Part shown: positions 43,178 through 52,163 of the stretch, one piece after another
How the letters are laid out: every line of letters begins with the position of its first letter
Position numbering within the stretch: the stretch's first letter is position 1
NCBI GenBank assembly: GCA_035626515.1
Contig: DASPNM010000014.1
Span: 1-64,000, forward strand
From: DASPNM01 sp035626515
GTDB taxonomy: Bacteria > Bacteroidota > Bacteroidia > Chitinophagales > Chitinophagaceae
DNA: 64,000 nt
Reading direction: 5' to 3'
The notes under the pieces: generated by a model
Seen by the model: only the letters and a program-made list of their open reading frames with translations
What the model was told of the DNA's origin: nothing
The model's database searches: none
Position numbers and translations under genes: made by a program

Positions 43178-43852
43178 ATGAGAAAGCTTCCACTACTTTC
43201 CCTGTTGCTCGTAGCTATTTCATTCATAGTCGTCAACTGCACTAAGGAAGGACCCGAAGGCCCCGTAGGCGCACAAGGACCACAAGGCCCTCCCGGAACT
43301 CCGGGTGCCCCTGGTTCGACCGGGCCCGCTGGACCGACCGGACCTGCCGGACCGACCGGCCCCCAGGGACCTCCCGGGACGGCCAATGTAATTTATTCGC
43401 AGTGGACTGATTTCAATATTGCCAACTGGTCGGCACTTCAAACGATTTTTGGAATTCAACAAAGACGGTATCCGATCCCGGCGCCAGGGTTGACGCAGAC
43501 AATGCTGGATCAGGGAGTCGTTATCGTTTATATCAAATTTGCCGGCGTGAGCAATACTGCATACCCACTTCCCATCGTGGAATCAATTGCGGGCTCGGGC
43601 GGTGTTCAGCACTTGCAAAATATTAACTCGGTCGGGACAATCACGCTCAGGTTTTTCAACAACAGCGGCACGGGTGATCCGGGCACATTCGGATCTCCAA
43701 ACCAATGGCGCTACGTTTTAATCCCCGGTGGGGTAGCAGGAGGCCGTTCATTGGAAAAAATTGTTGAGATTAATGGACGGGTTTACACCGAAACTGAGCT
43801 GAGGGCCATGACCTACGAACAAGTTGCTGCGTTGCTCCGTCTCGCTCGATGA
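43178..43852 (+). CDS. Lipoprotein with a collagen-like Gly-X-Y repeat
   Basis: The 224-aa product has a hydrophobic leader with Cys21 (VVNC, an atypical lipobox) and then 15 uninterrupted Gly-X-Y triplets (residues 25-69, from GPEGPVGAQ to GPPGTA), which could trimerise as a collagen-like stalk. The following 155 residues form a compact domain of unknown function ([29 protein letters not shown]) that I know from other Bacteroidota lipoproteins with this stalk. The transcription unit ends with a terminator at 43869-43901. A near -7 box TACTTTTA (43137-43144) precedes it. Confidence 0.82.
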   Translation: MRKLPLLSLLLVAISFIVVNCTKEGPEGPVGAQGPQGPPGTPGAPGSTGPAGPTGPAGPTGPQGPPGTANVIYSQWTDFNIANWSALQTIFGIQQRRYPIPAPGLTQTMLDQGVVIVYIKFAGVSNTAYPLPIVESIAGSGGVQHLQNINSVGTITLRFFNNSGTGDPGTFGSPNQWRYVLIPGGVAGGRSLEKIVEINGRVYTETELRAMTYEQVAALLRLAR

Positions 43853-43868
43853 GAGCGCATAAGAGTTG

Positions 43869-43901
43869 AAAAAGCCGTCCTGCCAAGCCGGGCGGCTTTT
43901 T
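43869..43901 (+). terminator. Rho-independent terminator
   Basis: AAAAAGCCGTCC pairs with GGGCGGCTTTTT (one G-U) around a 9-base loop, giving a 12-bp stem that includes the A/T flanks, after the collagen-like lipoprotein gene. Confidence 0.85.
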
Positions 43902-43949
43902 AATTTCTGCACCATTTTCATTTACCTTGCGGGCAAACCTTTTGGAAAA

Positions 43950-45296
43950 ATGAGAAGCGCTTTTGCGCTGGTTTTATCCGCGCTTTTTTGCTGCCCAATC
44001 GTCGCGCAGCCACGCATTGTTTCCGGCCCGATGCTGGGACCCGTTGAACTGAGAGACGCAAAGGTCTGGGTGGAAGTATCCCGGGAAGTAAAAAGCCTTT
44101 CGCTGGAGTACAACAAAAAGGGCGAACGACCGGTTCACACCATCCATTACCGCGGCGAGCTGGGAAAGGAATTCAACCCGATCTGCTTCACTATCGGCGG
44201 GCTGCATTTCAATACCACTTACGAATACCGCATCCGGATCAATGGCCTGCCGGCGTTCGCGCGGGGTCAGTTCACGACAAAAGATCTTTGGCAATGGAGA
44301 AAGCCCGCTCCCGATTTCAGCTTTCTGACAGGGTCCTGCTCTTATTTCAATGAACCCGTATTTGACCGTCCCGGCGCTTCATACGGGAAGGATTCTTCCA
44401 TCTTCGAAACGATGGCTCGCGAACAGGCCGCTTTCATGCTCTGGCTGGGTGACGCGTGGTACACCCGCGAAGTGGATTTCTTCAGCGAATGGGGACTTTG
44501 GTACCGTGCCCACCGTGACCGGTCGGTACCGGTGCTTCGCAATTTCCTGAAAGCAATGCCCCAGGTGGCGATCTGGGATGACCACGATTACGGTCCCAAT
44601 AATATCGGTTCCAATTATGTTCTAAAAGACGTGAGCCGCCGGATTTGGCAGAGCTACTGGTGCAACCCTTCCTACGGGGAGAACGGGCAGGGAGTTTACA
44701 CTATGATGAGCTGGGGTGACGTGGATCTGTTTCTTACCGACGGCCGCTGGTGGCGCAGCCCCGATCGTGAAAAAGATTCAGTCGACGGCCGGCCGAATCC
44801 CGGGAAAACGATGTTCGGCAGGCAACAGTTGCAGTGGCTGAAGAATTCTCTTCTCTACAGCAATGCTCCGTTCAAAATCATTGTCGTCGGGAGCCAGGTG
44901 CTGAACCCGGTGTCGCCCTACGACCGCCTTCGCGCTTTTTCGGTGGAGTACCAGGAGCTGATGAGCTTTCTCGAAACCAATCGCATCAGCGGGGTGGTTT
45001 TCCTCACGGGCGACCGGCACCACAGCGAGATCATTCGCGTAAACCGGCCGGGAAACTATCCTCTTTTCGACATCACCGTGTCGCCGCTCACCTCAAGCAC
45101 CCACAGTTTTGGGGGGCCCGAAAAAGAAAATCCCTACCGCGTGCTCGGGATTCCCGAGAAGCAGAACTACGCGAAATTTTCATTCTCAGGCCCGCGTGGA
45201 GAACGCAGGCTCACTGTTCGATTTTTCGGAATTAAAGGCGAACAACTCGGTGAATGGTCAGTATCGGAAAAAGAATTGAAAGTACCGGCCAACTAA
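43950..45296 (+). CDS. PhoD-like alkaline phosphatase family protein
   Basis: The 448-aa secreted protein begins with a signal peptide (MRSAFALVLSALFCCPIVAQ; the ATG at 43950 is set by this). The N-terminal beta domain (GPMLGPVELRDAKVWVEVS, YEYRI) is followed by the metallophosphatase core: FLTGSCSYF, MLWLGDAWYTRE, WDDHDYGPNN and FLTGDRHHSEI, which supply the metal ligands of PhoD phosphatases. It probably hydrolyses phosphate mono- or diesters in the periplasm or outside. The stop shares bases with the next ATG (TAATG), so the YcxB-like gene is coupled. Confidence 0.88.
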   Translation: MRSAFALVLSALFCCPIVAQPRIVSGPMLGPVELRDAKVWVEVSREVKSLSLEYNKKGERPVHTIHYRGELGKEFNPICFTIGGLHFNTTYEYRIRINGLPAFARGQFTTKDLWQWRKPAPDFSFLTGSCSYFNEPVFDRPGASYGKDSSIFETMAREQAAFMLWLGDAWYTREVDFFSEWGLWYRAHRDRSVPVLRNFLKAMPQVAIWDDHDYGPNNIGSNYVLKDVSRRIWQSYWCNPSYGENGQGVYTMMSWGDVDLFLTDGRWWRSPDREKDSVDGRPNPGKTMFGRQQLQWLKNSLLYSNAPFKIIVVGSQVLNPVSPYDRLRAFSVEYQELMSFLETNRISGVVFLTGDRHHSEIIRVNRPGNYPLFDITVSPLTSSTHSFGGPEKENPYRVLGIPEKQNYAKFSFSGPRGERRLTVRFFGIKGEQLGEWSVSEKELKVPAN

Positions 45297-45775
45297 TGAG
45301 GATTCAATTCGGATATGAAAAACGGAAAGTGCTGCAGGCGCTGCGCTTTCATTTCATCAGCCGTCCCGAAATCCGGGCGATGCTCATCCTGGTGAATGTA
45401 TTCGCGCTTGCGGCGATCCTTCTTTATGCTGCTGGAAGAATCACGCCGCTTGCTTTCCTTGTCGGATCGTTTCTATGGATAGTTCTTATGATCAGCTTCT
45501 GGTTTCTCCTGCCCGGTCTGGTATACCGGCGCGCGATTACTTTCCGCCATGAATTCAGTATGGAGTTTGGAGCCGAAGGGTTTAGACTCATTCATGAAAA
45601 AGGATCGAAGGCCTGGCCCTGGAAGGCTCTGAAGAAAATCGTGGAGACGCCGCATTTTTTTCATCTCTACTTTGACAACAGGTCTTTCTTCCTGGTGCCT
45701 AAAAGCGGCTGTACCAGCGAGGAGGAAGTGGGCGAATTGCGTTCGTTGCTCCGCTTGAAGGTTCCGGGAAAGTAG
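45296..45775 (+). CDS. YcxB-like membrane protein
   Basis: The 159-aa protein has two hydrophobic helices (MLILVNVFALAAILLYAAG and FLVGSFLWIVLMISFWFLL) and a C-terminal domain with EGFRLIHEKGSKAWPWKALKKIVETPHFFHLYFD and FFLVPKSG, a pattern of YcxB-like proteins. The start is the ATG that overlaps the stop of the phosphatase gene; the longer frame from 45254 would run inside that gene. Function is unknown. Confidence 0.72.
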   Translation: MRIQFGYEKRKVLQALRFHFISRPEIRAMLILVNVFALAAILLYAAGRITPLAFLVGSFLWIVLMISFWFLLPGLVYRRAITFRHEFSMEFGAEGFRLIHEKGSKAWPWKALKKIVETPHFFHLYFDNRSFFLVPKSGCTSEEEVGELRSLLRLKVPGK

Positions 45776-45778
45776 CGT

Positions 45779-46207
45779 TCAGAGTTTTTTCTGCATTACA
45801 TAGTGCGGAAGCGTCACTTCGGTGAATTCATCGCTGGTGACCCTGTAGCCCATTTTTTCATAAAAACCCACTACGTTTTTCCGGGCATGCATGCTCATGA
45901 TCCTGTAGCCGCGGTCACGCGCCAGGTTTTCGGCGAAATTCATCAGCGCGCGGCCAATGCCTTTTCCCTGCAGATCGTTCAGCACGGCCATTTGTCGCAG
46001 GCGAACGGTGTCGGGCTTTTCCTCCACGAGCATGCAGCACCCGAGCATAATGTCGTCCTCGAATGCGCCGATCAGCATATTGTTTTTTTCCTGCTCGAGT
46101 TCGTCGGGTGAAAAGCTCAGGCCCAGCGGTTTCCTCAGGATCTCGTCCCGAAGCCTGACCATTTGTTCGTATTCCCTGGTGCCATGATCAATTTGTTTCA
46201 GAGCCAT
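45779..46207 (-). CDS. GNAT-family N-acetyltransferase
   Basis: The 142-aa protein has the acetyl-CoA pyrophosphate loop QGKGIGRALM after the beta-strand LRQMAVLNDL, and the C-terminal FYEKMGYRVTSDEF typical of GNAT enzymes of the ElaA/small-molecule group. The acceptor cannot be told. It is convergent with the YcxB-like gene (3-base gap) and divergent from acpP. Confidence 0.87.
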   Translation of the reverse strand: MALKQIDHGTREYEQMVRLRDEILRKPLGLSFSPDELEQEKNNMLIGAFEDDIMLGCCMLVEEKPDTVRLRQMAVLNDLQGKGIGRALMNFAENLARDRGYRIMSMHARKNVVGFYEKMGYRVTSDEFTEVTLPHYVMQKKL

Positions 46208-46360
46208 TACCGCCGGTGATTGGTGTGGTTTTCAAATTACAAAGAACTTGCAATACTGCCAACGAAGACCCGGATAAAGCGGAATTAGTTTCTCTTTTTC
46301 AACTGCTTGCATGCGCCTGTCAAAAAAATCTCTCCTCCATGGCGATTGATTCAAAAAGTA

Positions 46361-46368
46361 TATTTTTG
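46361..46368 (+). promoter_or_regulatory. -7 promoter box for acpP
   Basis: Exact TAnnTTTG (TATTTTTG), 25 bases before the acpP ATG. Confidence 0.7.
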
Positions 46369-46393
46369 CACCCATTAACTAAACTTATCAGAC

Positions 46394-46630
46394 ATGTCAG
46401 ACATTGCATCAAGAGTAAAAAAGATCATCGTTGACAAATTAGGTGTTGACGAAGCGGAAGTCACAAACGAAGCTTCTTTCACAAATGATTTGGGCGCCGA
46501 TTCGCTGGATACGGTGGAGCTGATCATGGAATTCGAAAAAGAGTTCAATATTTCCATCCCGGACGAGCAGGCCGAGACCATTACTACGGTTGGCCAGGCC
46601 ATCGCGTACCTCGAAGAGCACGCCAAGTGA
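46394..46630 (+). CDS. acpP: Acyl carrier protein
   Basis: The 78-aa acidic protein carries the phosphopantetheine site [17 protein letters not shown] with the modified Ser near residue 39. It holds growing acyl chains during fatty acid synthesis and supplies lipid A and phospholipid acyltransferases such as LpxA. It is followed by a terminator and then fabF, the usual order in bacteria, so part of its mRNA should end before fabF. Confidence 0.97.
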   Translation: MSDIASRVKKIIVDKLGVDEAEVTNEASFTNDLGADSLDTVELIMEFEKEFNISIPDEQAETITTVGQAIAYLEEHAK

Positions 46631-46670
46631 TGCGGGCAATGTCTGGCATTACCGACCTCTGAATATTATT

Positions 46671-46700
46671 CCGCCTTCCCATCTTGCGAAGGCGGTTTTT
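46671..46700 (+). terminator. Rho-independent terminator between acpP and fabF
   Basis: CCGCCTTC (46671-46678) pairs perfectly with GAAGGCGG (46688-46695) around a 9-base loop, followed by T5. It probably lets acpP be made in excess over fabF. Confidence 0.88.
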
Positions 46701-46764
46701 ATCTTTACCCCGGCTGACGCGGGGAGAACCTGTTTCTCGGACAAAACTTGTACATTTCGGATAT

Positions 46765-48018
46765 ATGCAGCTGAAACGTGTGGTTGTGACGGGCCTGGGC
46801 GGAATCACTCCACTGGGCAACAACATCGCCGACTACTGGTCGAACCTGGTGAACGGCATCTCCGGCGCAGACTTCATCACGCTGTTCGATGCAAGCAGGT
46901 TTAAGACAAAATTCGCCTGTGAGGTCAAAGGCTTTGAGCCCACCCAGTTTCTCGACAAGAAAGATGCAAGAAAGATAGACCGCTTTACACAGTTTGCGCT
47001 GATTGTGAGCGACCAGGCGATGCATGACGCAGGTTTCGATCAGGAGAAGCTGAACACCGAGCGTGTGGGAGTTGTTTTCGCCAGTGGCATCGGGGGACTG
47101 ACCACTTTCCAAAATGAAGTTTCCGATTTTGCACGTGGAGACGGTACACCCCGCTTCAACCCTTTCTTCATTCCAAAAATGATCCTTGATATTGCCGCCG
47201 GGCAGATCAGCATGCGGCACAACCTGCGCGGACCCAATTTCGCCGTGGTGAGCGCCTGTGCGAGCAGCACCAACGCGATCATGGAAGCATTCAACCTGAT
47301 CCGGCTGGGCAAAGCAAACGTCATCCTGACGGGTGGCAGCGAAGCGGTGATCAGCGAGGCAGGAGTGGGTGGTTTCAATGCGATGAAGGCGCTCAGCGAA
47401 CGCAACGACGACCCGAAATCCGCGAGCCGCCCCTACGATAAGGACCGCGACGGGTTTGTCATGGGCGAAGGTTCCGGCATCATCGTACTCGAAGAGCTGG
47501 AACACGCGCTCGCCCGCGGCGCGCACATCTACTGCGAGCTCGCTGGTTGCGGCGCATCGGCAGACGCTTACCACATCACGGCTCCGCATCCCGATGGTCT
47601 CGGGGCACGAAACGTCATGCTCAACGCACTCGATGACGCGAACATGAAACCGGAAGAAGTCGACTACATAAACACGCACGGCACTTCCACTCCGATCGGC
47701 GATGGCGCCGAAGTTAAAGCCATCGTTCAGGTTTTCGGGGAACACGCATACAAGCTCAACATCAGCTCTACCAAGTCCATGACAGGCCACTGCCTCGGCG
47801 CGGCAGGAGTTATCGAAGCGATCGCGAGTGTACTGGCCATAGTGCACGATACGGTGCCGCCGACGATCAATCATTTTACCGACGATCCGGAGCTGGAGCC
47901 CGGGCTGAATTTCACCTTCAACCAGGCGGAGAAGCGGCCTGTGCGTGCGGCCCTGAGCAATACCTTCGGGTTTGGCGGTCACAACGCCTGCGTCATCTTC
48001 AGAAAATACGAGGGCTGA
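46765..48018 (+). CDS. fabF: 3-oxoacyl-ACP synthase II (beta-ketoacyl-ACP synthase FabF)
   Basis: The 417-aa condensing enzyme elongates acyl-ACP with malonyl-ACP. The catalytic Cys is in VVSACASSTNAI, the two His in NTHGTSTPIGD and KSMTGHCLGAAG, and the end reads SNTFGFGGHNACVIF. MQLKRVVVTGLGGITPLG is the normal N-terminus, so the ATG at 46765 is used; the longer frame from 46684 overlaps the terminator. Possible -7 boxes are TATCTTTA (46700-46707) or TACATTTC (46751-46758), each one base off consensus. Confidence 0.97.
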   Translation: MQLKRVVVTGLGGITPLGNNIADYWSNLVNGISGADFITLFDASRFKTKFACEVKGFEPTQFLDKKDARKIDRFTQFALIVSDQAMHDAGFDQEKLNTERVGVVFASGIGGLTTFQNEVSDFARGDGTPRFNPFFIPKMILDIAAGQISMRHNLRGPNFAVVSACASSTNAIMEAFNLIRLGKANVILTGGSEAVISEAGVGGFNAMKALSERNDDPKSASRPYDKDRDGFVMGEGSGIIVLEELEHALARGAHIYCELAGCGASADAYHITAPHPDGLGARNVMLNALDDANMKPEEVDYINTHGTSTPIGDGAEVKAIVQVFGEHAYKLNISSTKSMTGHCLGAAGVIEAIASVLAIVHDTVPPTINHFTDDPELEPGLNFTFNQAEKRPVRAALSNTFGFGGHNACVIFRKYEG

Positions 48019-48059
48019 GGGCAAACCCCCTTTCCTGTTTTTTTCGTAGTTTAATCGCC

Positions 48060-48794
48060 GTGGATTTTTTCTGGAACTTCTTTAACAAACATTCCGGGCA
48101 GGGATTCAAAAAAGAGCTGAGAAACATCCTGGGTTTCAAGCCCGGCAATCTGTCACTCTACAAAACCGCCCTGACACACCGTTCGGTACGCGACGGCGCG
48201 CACGAAAACAATGAGCGGCTCGAGTACCTCGGCGACGCCGTTCTCAGCGCCCTGATCGCCGATTACCTGTTCAAGCGCTATCCCTACCGGGAGGAGGGAT
48301 TTTTGACAGAAATGCGGAGTAAAATGGTGAACCGCCAGCAACTCAACGAGATTGCAATCCGCATGGGTCTGAAAAAAGTGACGCTTTACAATAAGATGGA
48401 CAGCTCTTTAAAGGTCAGCCAGATTTTTGGGAATACCCTCGAAGCGCTGGTGGGCGCGATCTACCTCGACCAGGGATACAAGAAAGCCGCAAAGTGGGTG
48501 CTTGAATCCATCATCCTGCCGCATATGTTCATGGATGATCTGGAAAATCTCGAGATCAACCATAAGAACAAGCTCTACGGCTGGGCGAACAAGAATGGAA
48601 AGGTCCTCGAATTCGAAACGCTTGACGAAAAAATTGAGAACGGAAGACGGCTGTTCACCGTTGCGGCCGTAGTTGACGGTCGCAGCATCGCCCAGGGAAA
48701 GGCTTTTAACAAGAAAGATGCTTCACAGATCGCGGCACAGATCGCCGTGGAGAAGCTCGGTCTGCTCAACTCCGACCAGCTGGCGGGCGAATAA
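48060..48794 (+). CDS. rnc: Ribonuclease III
   Basis: The 244-aa endonuclease cuts double-stranded RNA such as rRNA precursors. The signature ERLEYLGDAVLSA near residues 50-62 holds catalytic acidic residues; a second acidic site lies in NTLEALVGAIYLD. The C-terminal double-stranded RNA-binding domain ends in GKAFNKKDASQIAAQIAVEKL. Translation likely begins at the GTG at 48060, the first start in frame after fabF. It forms the acpP-fabF-rnc cluster typical of many bacteria. Confidence 0.96.
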   Translation: MDFFWNFFNKHSGQGFKKELRNILGFKPGNLSLYKTALTHRSVRDGAHENNERLEYLGDAVLSALIADYLFKRYPYREEGFLTEMRSKMVNRQQLNEIAIRMGLKKVTLYNKMDSSLKVSQIFGNTLEALVGAIYLDQGYKKAAKWVLESIILPHMFMDDLENLEINHKNKLYGWANKNGKVLEFETLDEKIENGRRLFTVAAVVDGRSIAQGKAFNKKDASQIAAQIAVEKLGLLNSDQLAGE

Positions 48795-48805
48795 GCGGCA
48801 AGGCA

Positions 48806-49378
48806 ATGCATCTATTCCGCAGCATAACATTCATCGCGATTCTTGCCTGCATGGCGGGCCTGATACAGAATTGCACCCAGCCTGTGCGTGGAAAAAACGG
48901 TGTGGTCTACCGGTCCGCCAGCGAATACAACGATTACATCGTCAGCCGTCAGTCCACCGTGATGCAGCAGGTGCTGGACTTTGTGGCGGTGTCCGAGCGC
49001 GACCTTGACTCGGCGGACAAAATGCTGGATGGGTACGTGCTGCAGCTGGACCGCATCATCTCGGAGATACATGCCATGCCTGCGTATCGCGGAGATTCCG
49101 CGTTGCGGAATGCGGCCGTCCGGACGTTTGAATTTTACCGGCGGATATTCGGAAACGAATACAAGCGGATCATTGCCATCCGCCGTGAAGGCGGATCGTT
49201 CACCGCAGAAGGAATGGAGGAAATGGAACGCATTGTGCAGGAGATCGAACGTACAGAAGAAAAATTCGACAAAGCGTTTCATGACGCGCAACTCAACTTT
49301 GCACGGCGGAATAACATGCAACTGAAGGAAAACGAAATGCAAAAGGAGATCGACAGGCTGGATAAGAAATACCAGTGA
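48806..49378 (+). CDS. Envelope protein of unknown function, helical, possible lipoprotein
   Basis: The 190-aa product begins with a hydrophobic leader and Cys23 (AGLIQNC, an atypical lipobox), then is mostly helical and charged, with long heptad-like stretches (EEMERIVQEIERTEEKFDKAFHDAQ and KENEMQKEIDRLDKKY). I do not recognise a family. It is 11 bases after rnc, so likely cotranscribed, but any link to RNA processing is unlikely given the export signal. Confidence 0.65.
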   Translation: MHLFRSITFIAILACMAGLIQNCTQPVRGKNGVVYRSASEYNDYIVSRQSTVMQQVLDFVAVSERDLDSADKMLDGYVLQLDRIISEIHAMPAYRGDSALRNAAVRTFEFYRRIFGNEYKRIIAIRREGGSFTAEGMEEMERIVQEIERTEEKFDKAFHDAQLNFARRNNMQLKENEMQKEIDRLDKKYQ

Positions 49379-49498
49379 GTGGAACTTATCTCAAACATCG
49401 GATTTGGGCCTTTCCAAATCGGAACATTCCGGCTTTTTTCTTTGAAAAGTCATACAAAAATGTTGAATATCCATTCAAAGGACTTTTGAGATGGTGTT

Positions 49499-49900
49499 CT
49501 AGTGCAACGACTGGCAGATCTCCACGAGCACGCCGTGCGTGTCACGGGGGTGCAGGAAGCAGACGAGCTTGTCATCGGCACCGCGCTTCGGTTCCTCGCT
49601 GAGCAAAGTAAATCCTTCGTTCCGCAGCCGCTCCATCTCGCTCCGGATGTCGGTGACTTCAAAAGCCACGTGATGCAGGCCTTCTCCTTTTTTTTCAATG
49701 AAGCGTGCAATAATTCCGTTGTCTGCGGTGCTTTCCAGCAGTTCCACCTTCGTTTCGCCTTTCCGGAAGAACGCAGTGTTCACCTGCTCGCTTTCCACAG
49801 TTTCTGTTTTGTAGCAGGAGGCACCCAGGAGCCGTTCGAAGAGGGGAATGGAAGTTTGCAGGCTTTTTACGGCGACACCGATGTGCTCAACTTTCAGCAT
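49499..49900 (-). CDS. mce: Methylmalonyl-CoA epimerase
   Basis: The 133-aa vicinal-oxygen-chelate protein has metal ligands in VEHIGVAV, GLHHVAFEVTD and GVLVEICQ, with the usual VELLES segment. It interconverts (R)- and (S)-methylmalonyl-CoA, linking propionyl-CoA and succinyl-CoA. A stand-alone B12-binding domain of the mutase type lies at 63 kb. It is divergent from iscS. Confidence 0.93.
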   Translation of the reverse strand: MLKVEHIGVAVKSLQTSIPLFERLLGASCYKTETVESEQVNTAFFRKGETKVELLESTADNGIIARFIEKKGEGLHHVAFEVTDIRSEMERLRNEGFTLLSEEPKRGADDKLVCFLHPRDTHGVLVEICQSLH

Positions 49901-49997
49901 AAGACTGTCAGTTTCAGGGGCGGATTTTTACCCCTTGCGAAATTGGTAAAATTGGCCAAGCGTCCAAATTAAACCTTTCAGATAGAACCTTTTGAGC

Positions 49998-50005
49998 TAA
50001 TTTTG
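49998..50005 (+). promoter_or_regulatory. -7 promoter box for the isc operon
   Basis: Exact TAnnTTTG (TAATTTTG), 34 bases before the iscS ATG. No obvious IscR-type operator was recognised. Confidence 0.7.
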
Positions 50006-50039
50006 CGTTTAATAAACAAATCCAGGTCTCTGTCAAGAT

Positions 50040-51257
50040 ATGCTGAATTTTCCAATCTATTTAGATCACAACGCCACCACCCCCTGCGATCCGCGTGTCT
50101 TGGAAGCGATGATTCCGTATTTCACCAACAATTTCGGGAATGCGGCCAGTCGCAACCATCCTTTTGGCTGGCAGGCGGAGGAAGCGGTGGAGAAATCGCG
50201 GGAGCAGGTTGCGCAACTGATCGGTGCGGATCCCAAAGAAGTCATTTTCACTTCGGGCGCCACCGAGGCGGATAACCTGGCTTTAAAAGGCGTATTCGAA
50301 ATGTACGCCAGCAAAGGCAACCACATCATCACCTGCAATATCGAGCACAAGGCCGTGCTCGACACGTGCAAGCACCTCGAAAAAGAAGGAGCCGAGGTCA
50401 CTTACCTGAAAGTAAACAGGGAAGGCCTCATTGATCCGGCTGAAGTGGAAGCGGCCATCAGGCCCAACACCATCCTGGTGGCGCTCATGTATGCCAACAA
50501 CGAGATCGGGACCGTGATGCCCATTCGCGAGATCAGCGCGATCGCGCGGAAAAGAGGAGTGCTGGTATTTACCGACGCCACGCAGGCTGTAGGTAAAATA
50601 CCTGTGGACGTGAATCGCGACGGCATTGACCTGCTGGCGATGACAGCTCACAAAATGTATGGTCCCAAAGGCACGGGTGCTTTATACGTTCGCCGCAAGA
50701 ATCCGAGAGTCAAGGTCACTGCCCAGATGGACGGCGGTGGACACGAGCGGGGGATGCGGAGCGGTACGCTCAACGTGCCGGGCATTGTGGGATTTGGCAA
50801 AGCCTGCGAACTTTGCATGCAGGAAATGGAATCCGAGTCGAAGCGCCTGAGCGCGTTGCGCGACAAACTGGAGAATGCGCTCCTGAAACTGGAGGAAGCC
50901 TACGTCAACGGGAGCCGTGAACACCGGCTGCCACACGTAACGAACATTTCCTTCAAATACGTGGAAGGCGAAGGGCTGATGATGGGCTTTAACAAGGAAA
51001 TTGCGGTCTCTTCCGGTTCCGCCTGCACATCCGCTTCACTCGAGCCTTCTTACGTATTAAAGGCATTGGGGCTGGGAGATGATCTGGCACATAGTTCGCT
51101 TCGTTTTGGTCTGGGCCGGTTCACCACGGAAGATCAGATTGATTATACGATCCGGCAGGTTACGACCACGGTGAACAAGCTTCGTGAGATGAGTCCGCTC
51201 TGGGAAATGTATAAGGAAGGAATTGATCTGGACACGATTGAATGGGCGCACCATTGA
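50040..51257 (+). CDS. iscS: Cysteine desulfurase (IscS/NifS family)
   Basis: The 405-aa PLP enzyme takes sulfur from cysteine for Fe-S clusters. Visible features: [14 protein letters not shown] start, [15 protein letters not shown] Lys in [25 protein letters not shown], and the catalytic Cys in [14 protein letters not shown]. This is the group I (IscS) pattern. It heads the iscS-iscU-iscA operon; the 73-base gap before iscU holds unusual heptamer repeats. Confidence 0.96.
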   Translation: MLNFPIYLDHNATTPCDPRVLEAMIPYFTNNFGNAASRNHPFGWQAEEAVEKSREQVAQLIGADPKEVIFTSGATEADNLALKGVFEMYASKGNHIITCNIEHKAVLDTCKHLEKEGAEVTYLKVNREGLIDPAEVEAAIRPNTILVALMYANNEIGTVMPIREISAIARKRGVLVFTDATQAVGKIPVDVNRDGIDLLAMTAHKMYGPKGTGALYVRRKNPRVKVTAQMDGGGHERGMRSGTLNVPGIVGFGKACELCMQEMESESKRLSALRDKLENALLKLEEAYVNGSREHRLPHVTNISFKYVEGEGLMMGFNKEIAVSSGSACTSASLEPSYVLKALGLGDDLAHSSLRFGLGRFTTEDQIDYTIRQVTTTVNKLREMSPLWEMYKEGIDLDTIEWAHH

Positions 51258-51330
51258 GTCGGGAGTCAGAGTTCGGAGGCAGGAGTCAAAAACGCTAAAC
51301 CCTAAACACTAAACCCTAAACTTCTCTAAA
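51257..51330. repeat. iscS-iscU spacer with GTCGGGAGTC and CTAAACC heptamer repeats
   Basis: After the iscS stop come GTCGGGAGTCAG-type repeats, then four heptamers CTAAACC, CTAAACA, CTAAACC, CTAAAC (51295-51321), which equal the plant-type telomere repeat unit, ending nine bases before the iscU ATG. Confidence 0.8.
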
Positions 51331-51747
51331 ATGGCATATTCAGAAAAAGTGATCGACCACTACCAGAACCCGAAAAATGTAGGGACACTGGATAAGAATA
51401 AGAAGAACGTCGGGACAGGCCTCGTCGGGGCACCGGAGTGCGGGGACGTAATGCGCCTCCAGATCGAAGTGGACGAAACGGGAGTGATCCGCGATGCCAA
51501 GTTCAAAACTTTCGGCTGCGGATCAGCGATCGCATCCTCTTCGCTGGCTACCGAGTGGCTGAAAGGCAGGACGGTGGACGAAGCGGTGAAGATCGACAAC
51601 ATGGAGATCGTGGAAGAGCTGAACCTCCCGCCCGTGAAGATCCACTGCTCGGTGCTTGCTGAGGACGCGATCAAGGCGGCGATCAACGATTACCGGAAAA
51701 AGAACGGCCTGCCCGAACTGAAATTTGAAGAGAGCGTCGTTCATTAA
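51331..51747 (+). CDS. iscU: Iron-sulfur cluster scaffold IscU
   Basis: The 138-aa scaffold has the three conserved cysteines in PECGDVM, FGCGSAIASSS and VKIHCSVLAED, with the Asp after the first Cys. Clusters are built here from IscS sulfur and iron and passed on by chaperones. The nearby HscBA and ferredoxin genes of proteobacterial isc operons are absent. Confidence 0.96.
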   Translation: MAYSEKVIDHYQNPKNVGTLDKNKKNVGTGLVGAPECGDVMRLQIEVDETGVIRDAKFKTFGCGSAIASSSLATEWLKGRTVDEAVKIDNMEIVEELNLPPVKIHCSVLAEDAIKAAINDYRKKNGLPELKFEESVVH

Positions 51748-51755
51748 TCGTTCTT

Positions 51756-52106
51756 ATGGTAGCCACTGAAAACGGAATCTTTATCAGCGATAAGGCTAAG
51801 GCGAAGGTCCTGCAGTTGATGGAGGAAGCAGGCATCGCCAATGACCCCTCGTATTTCCTGCGGGTCGGAGTTGTGGGCGGCGGCTGCTCGGGGCTGAGCT
51901 ATAAGCTCGATTTCGACAACGAACAAAAGCCCATGGACCAGGTGTTTGAGGACAACGGGATCCGCGTGGTAACCGACCTCAAAAGTTTTCTTTACCTGGT
52001 TAACACTACTCTCGATTTCAGTGACGGGCTCAACGGAAAAGGCTTTTATTTCAGCAACCCCAATGCGAGTCGCACATGCGGCTGCGGGGAAAGCTTTGCC
52101 GTCTGA
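51756..52106 (+). CDS. iscA: A-type iron-sulfur carrier IscA
   Basis: The 116-aa protein has the A-type pattern: GGGCSGLSYKLDFD and the C-terminal SRTCGCGESF, which provide the three Cys ligands. It receives clusters and delivers them to target proteins. It lies eight bases after iscU, in the same operon. Confidence 0.95.
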   Translation: MVATENGIFISDKAKAKVLQLMEEAGIANDPSYFLRVGVVGGGCSGLSYKLDFDNEQKPMDQVFEDNGIRVVTDLKSFLYLVNTTLDFSDGLNGKGFYFSNPNASRTCGCGESFAV

Positions 52107-52163
52107 GACAGACCGCATGCACATCAGCCTGCCGCGCGCCCCTAATTCCTTATTTTGCATTCT

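Noticed and set aside
51295..51321. Eukaryotic (plant telomere) contamination or chimeric assembly
   Set aside because: The heptamers are embedded in an intact bacterial isc operon and a degenerate version occurs at another site in the window.
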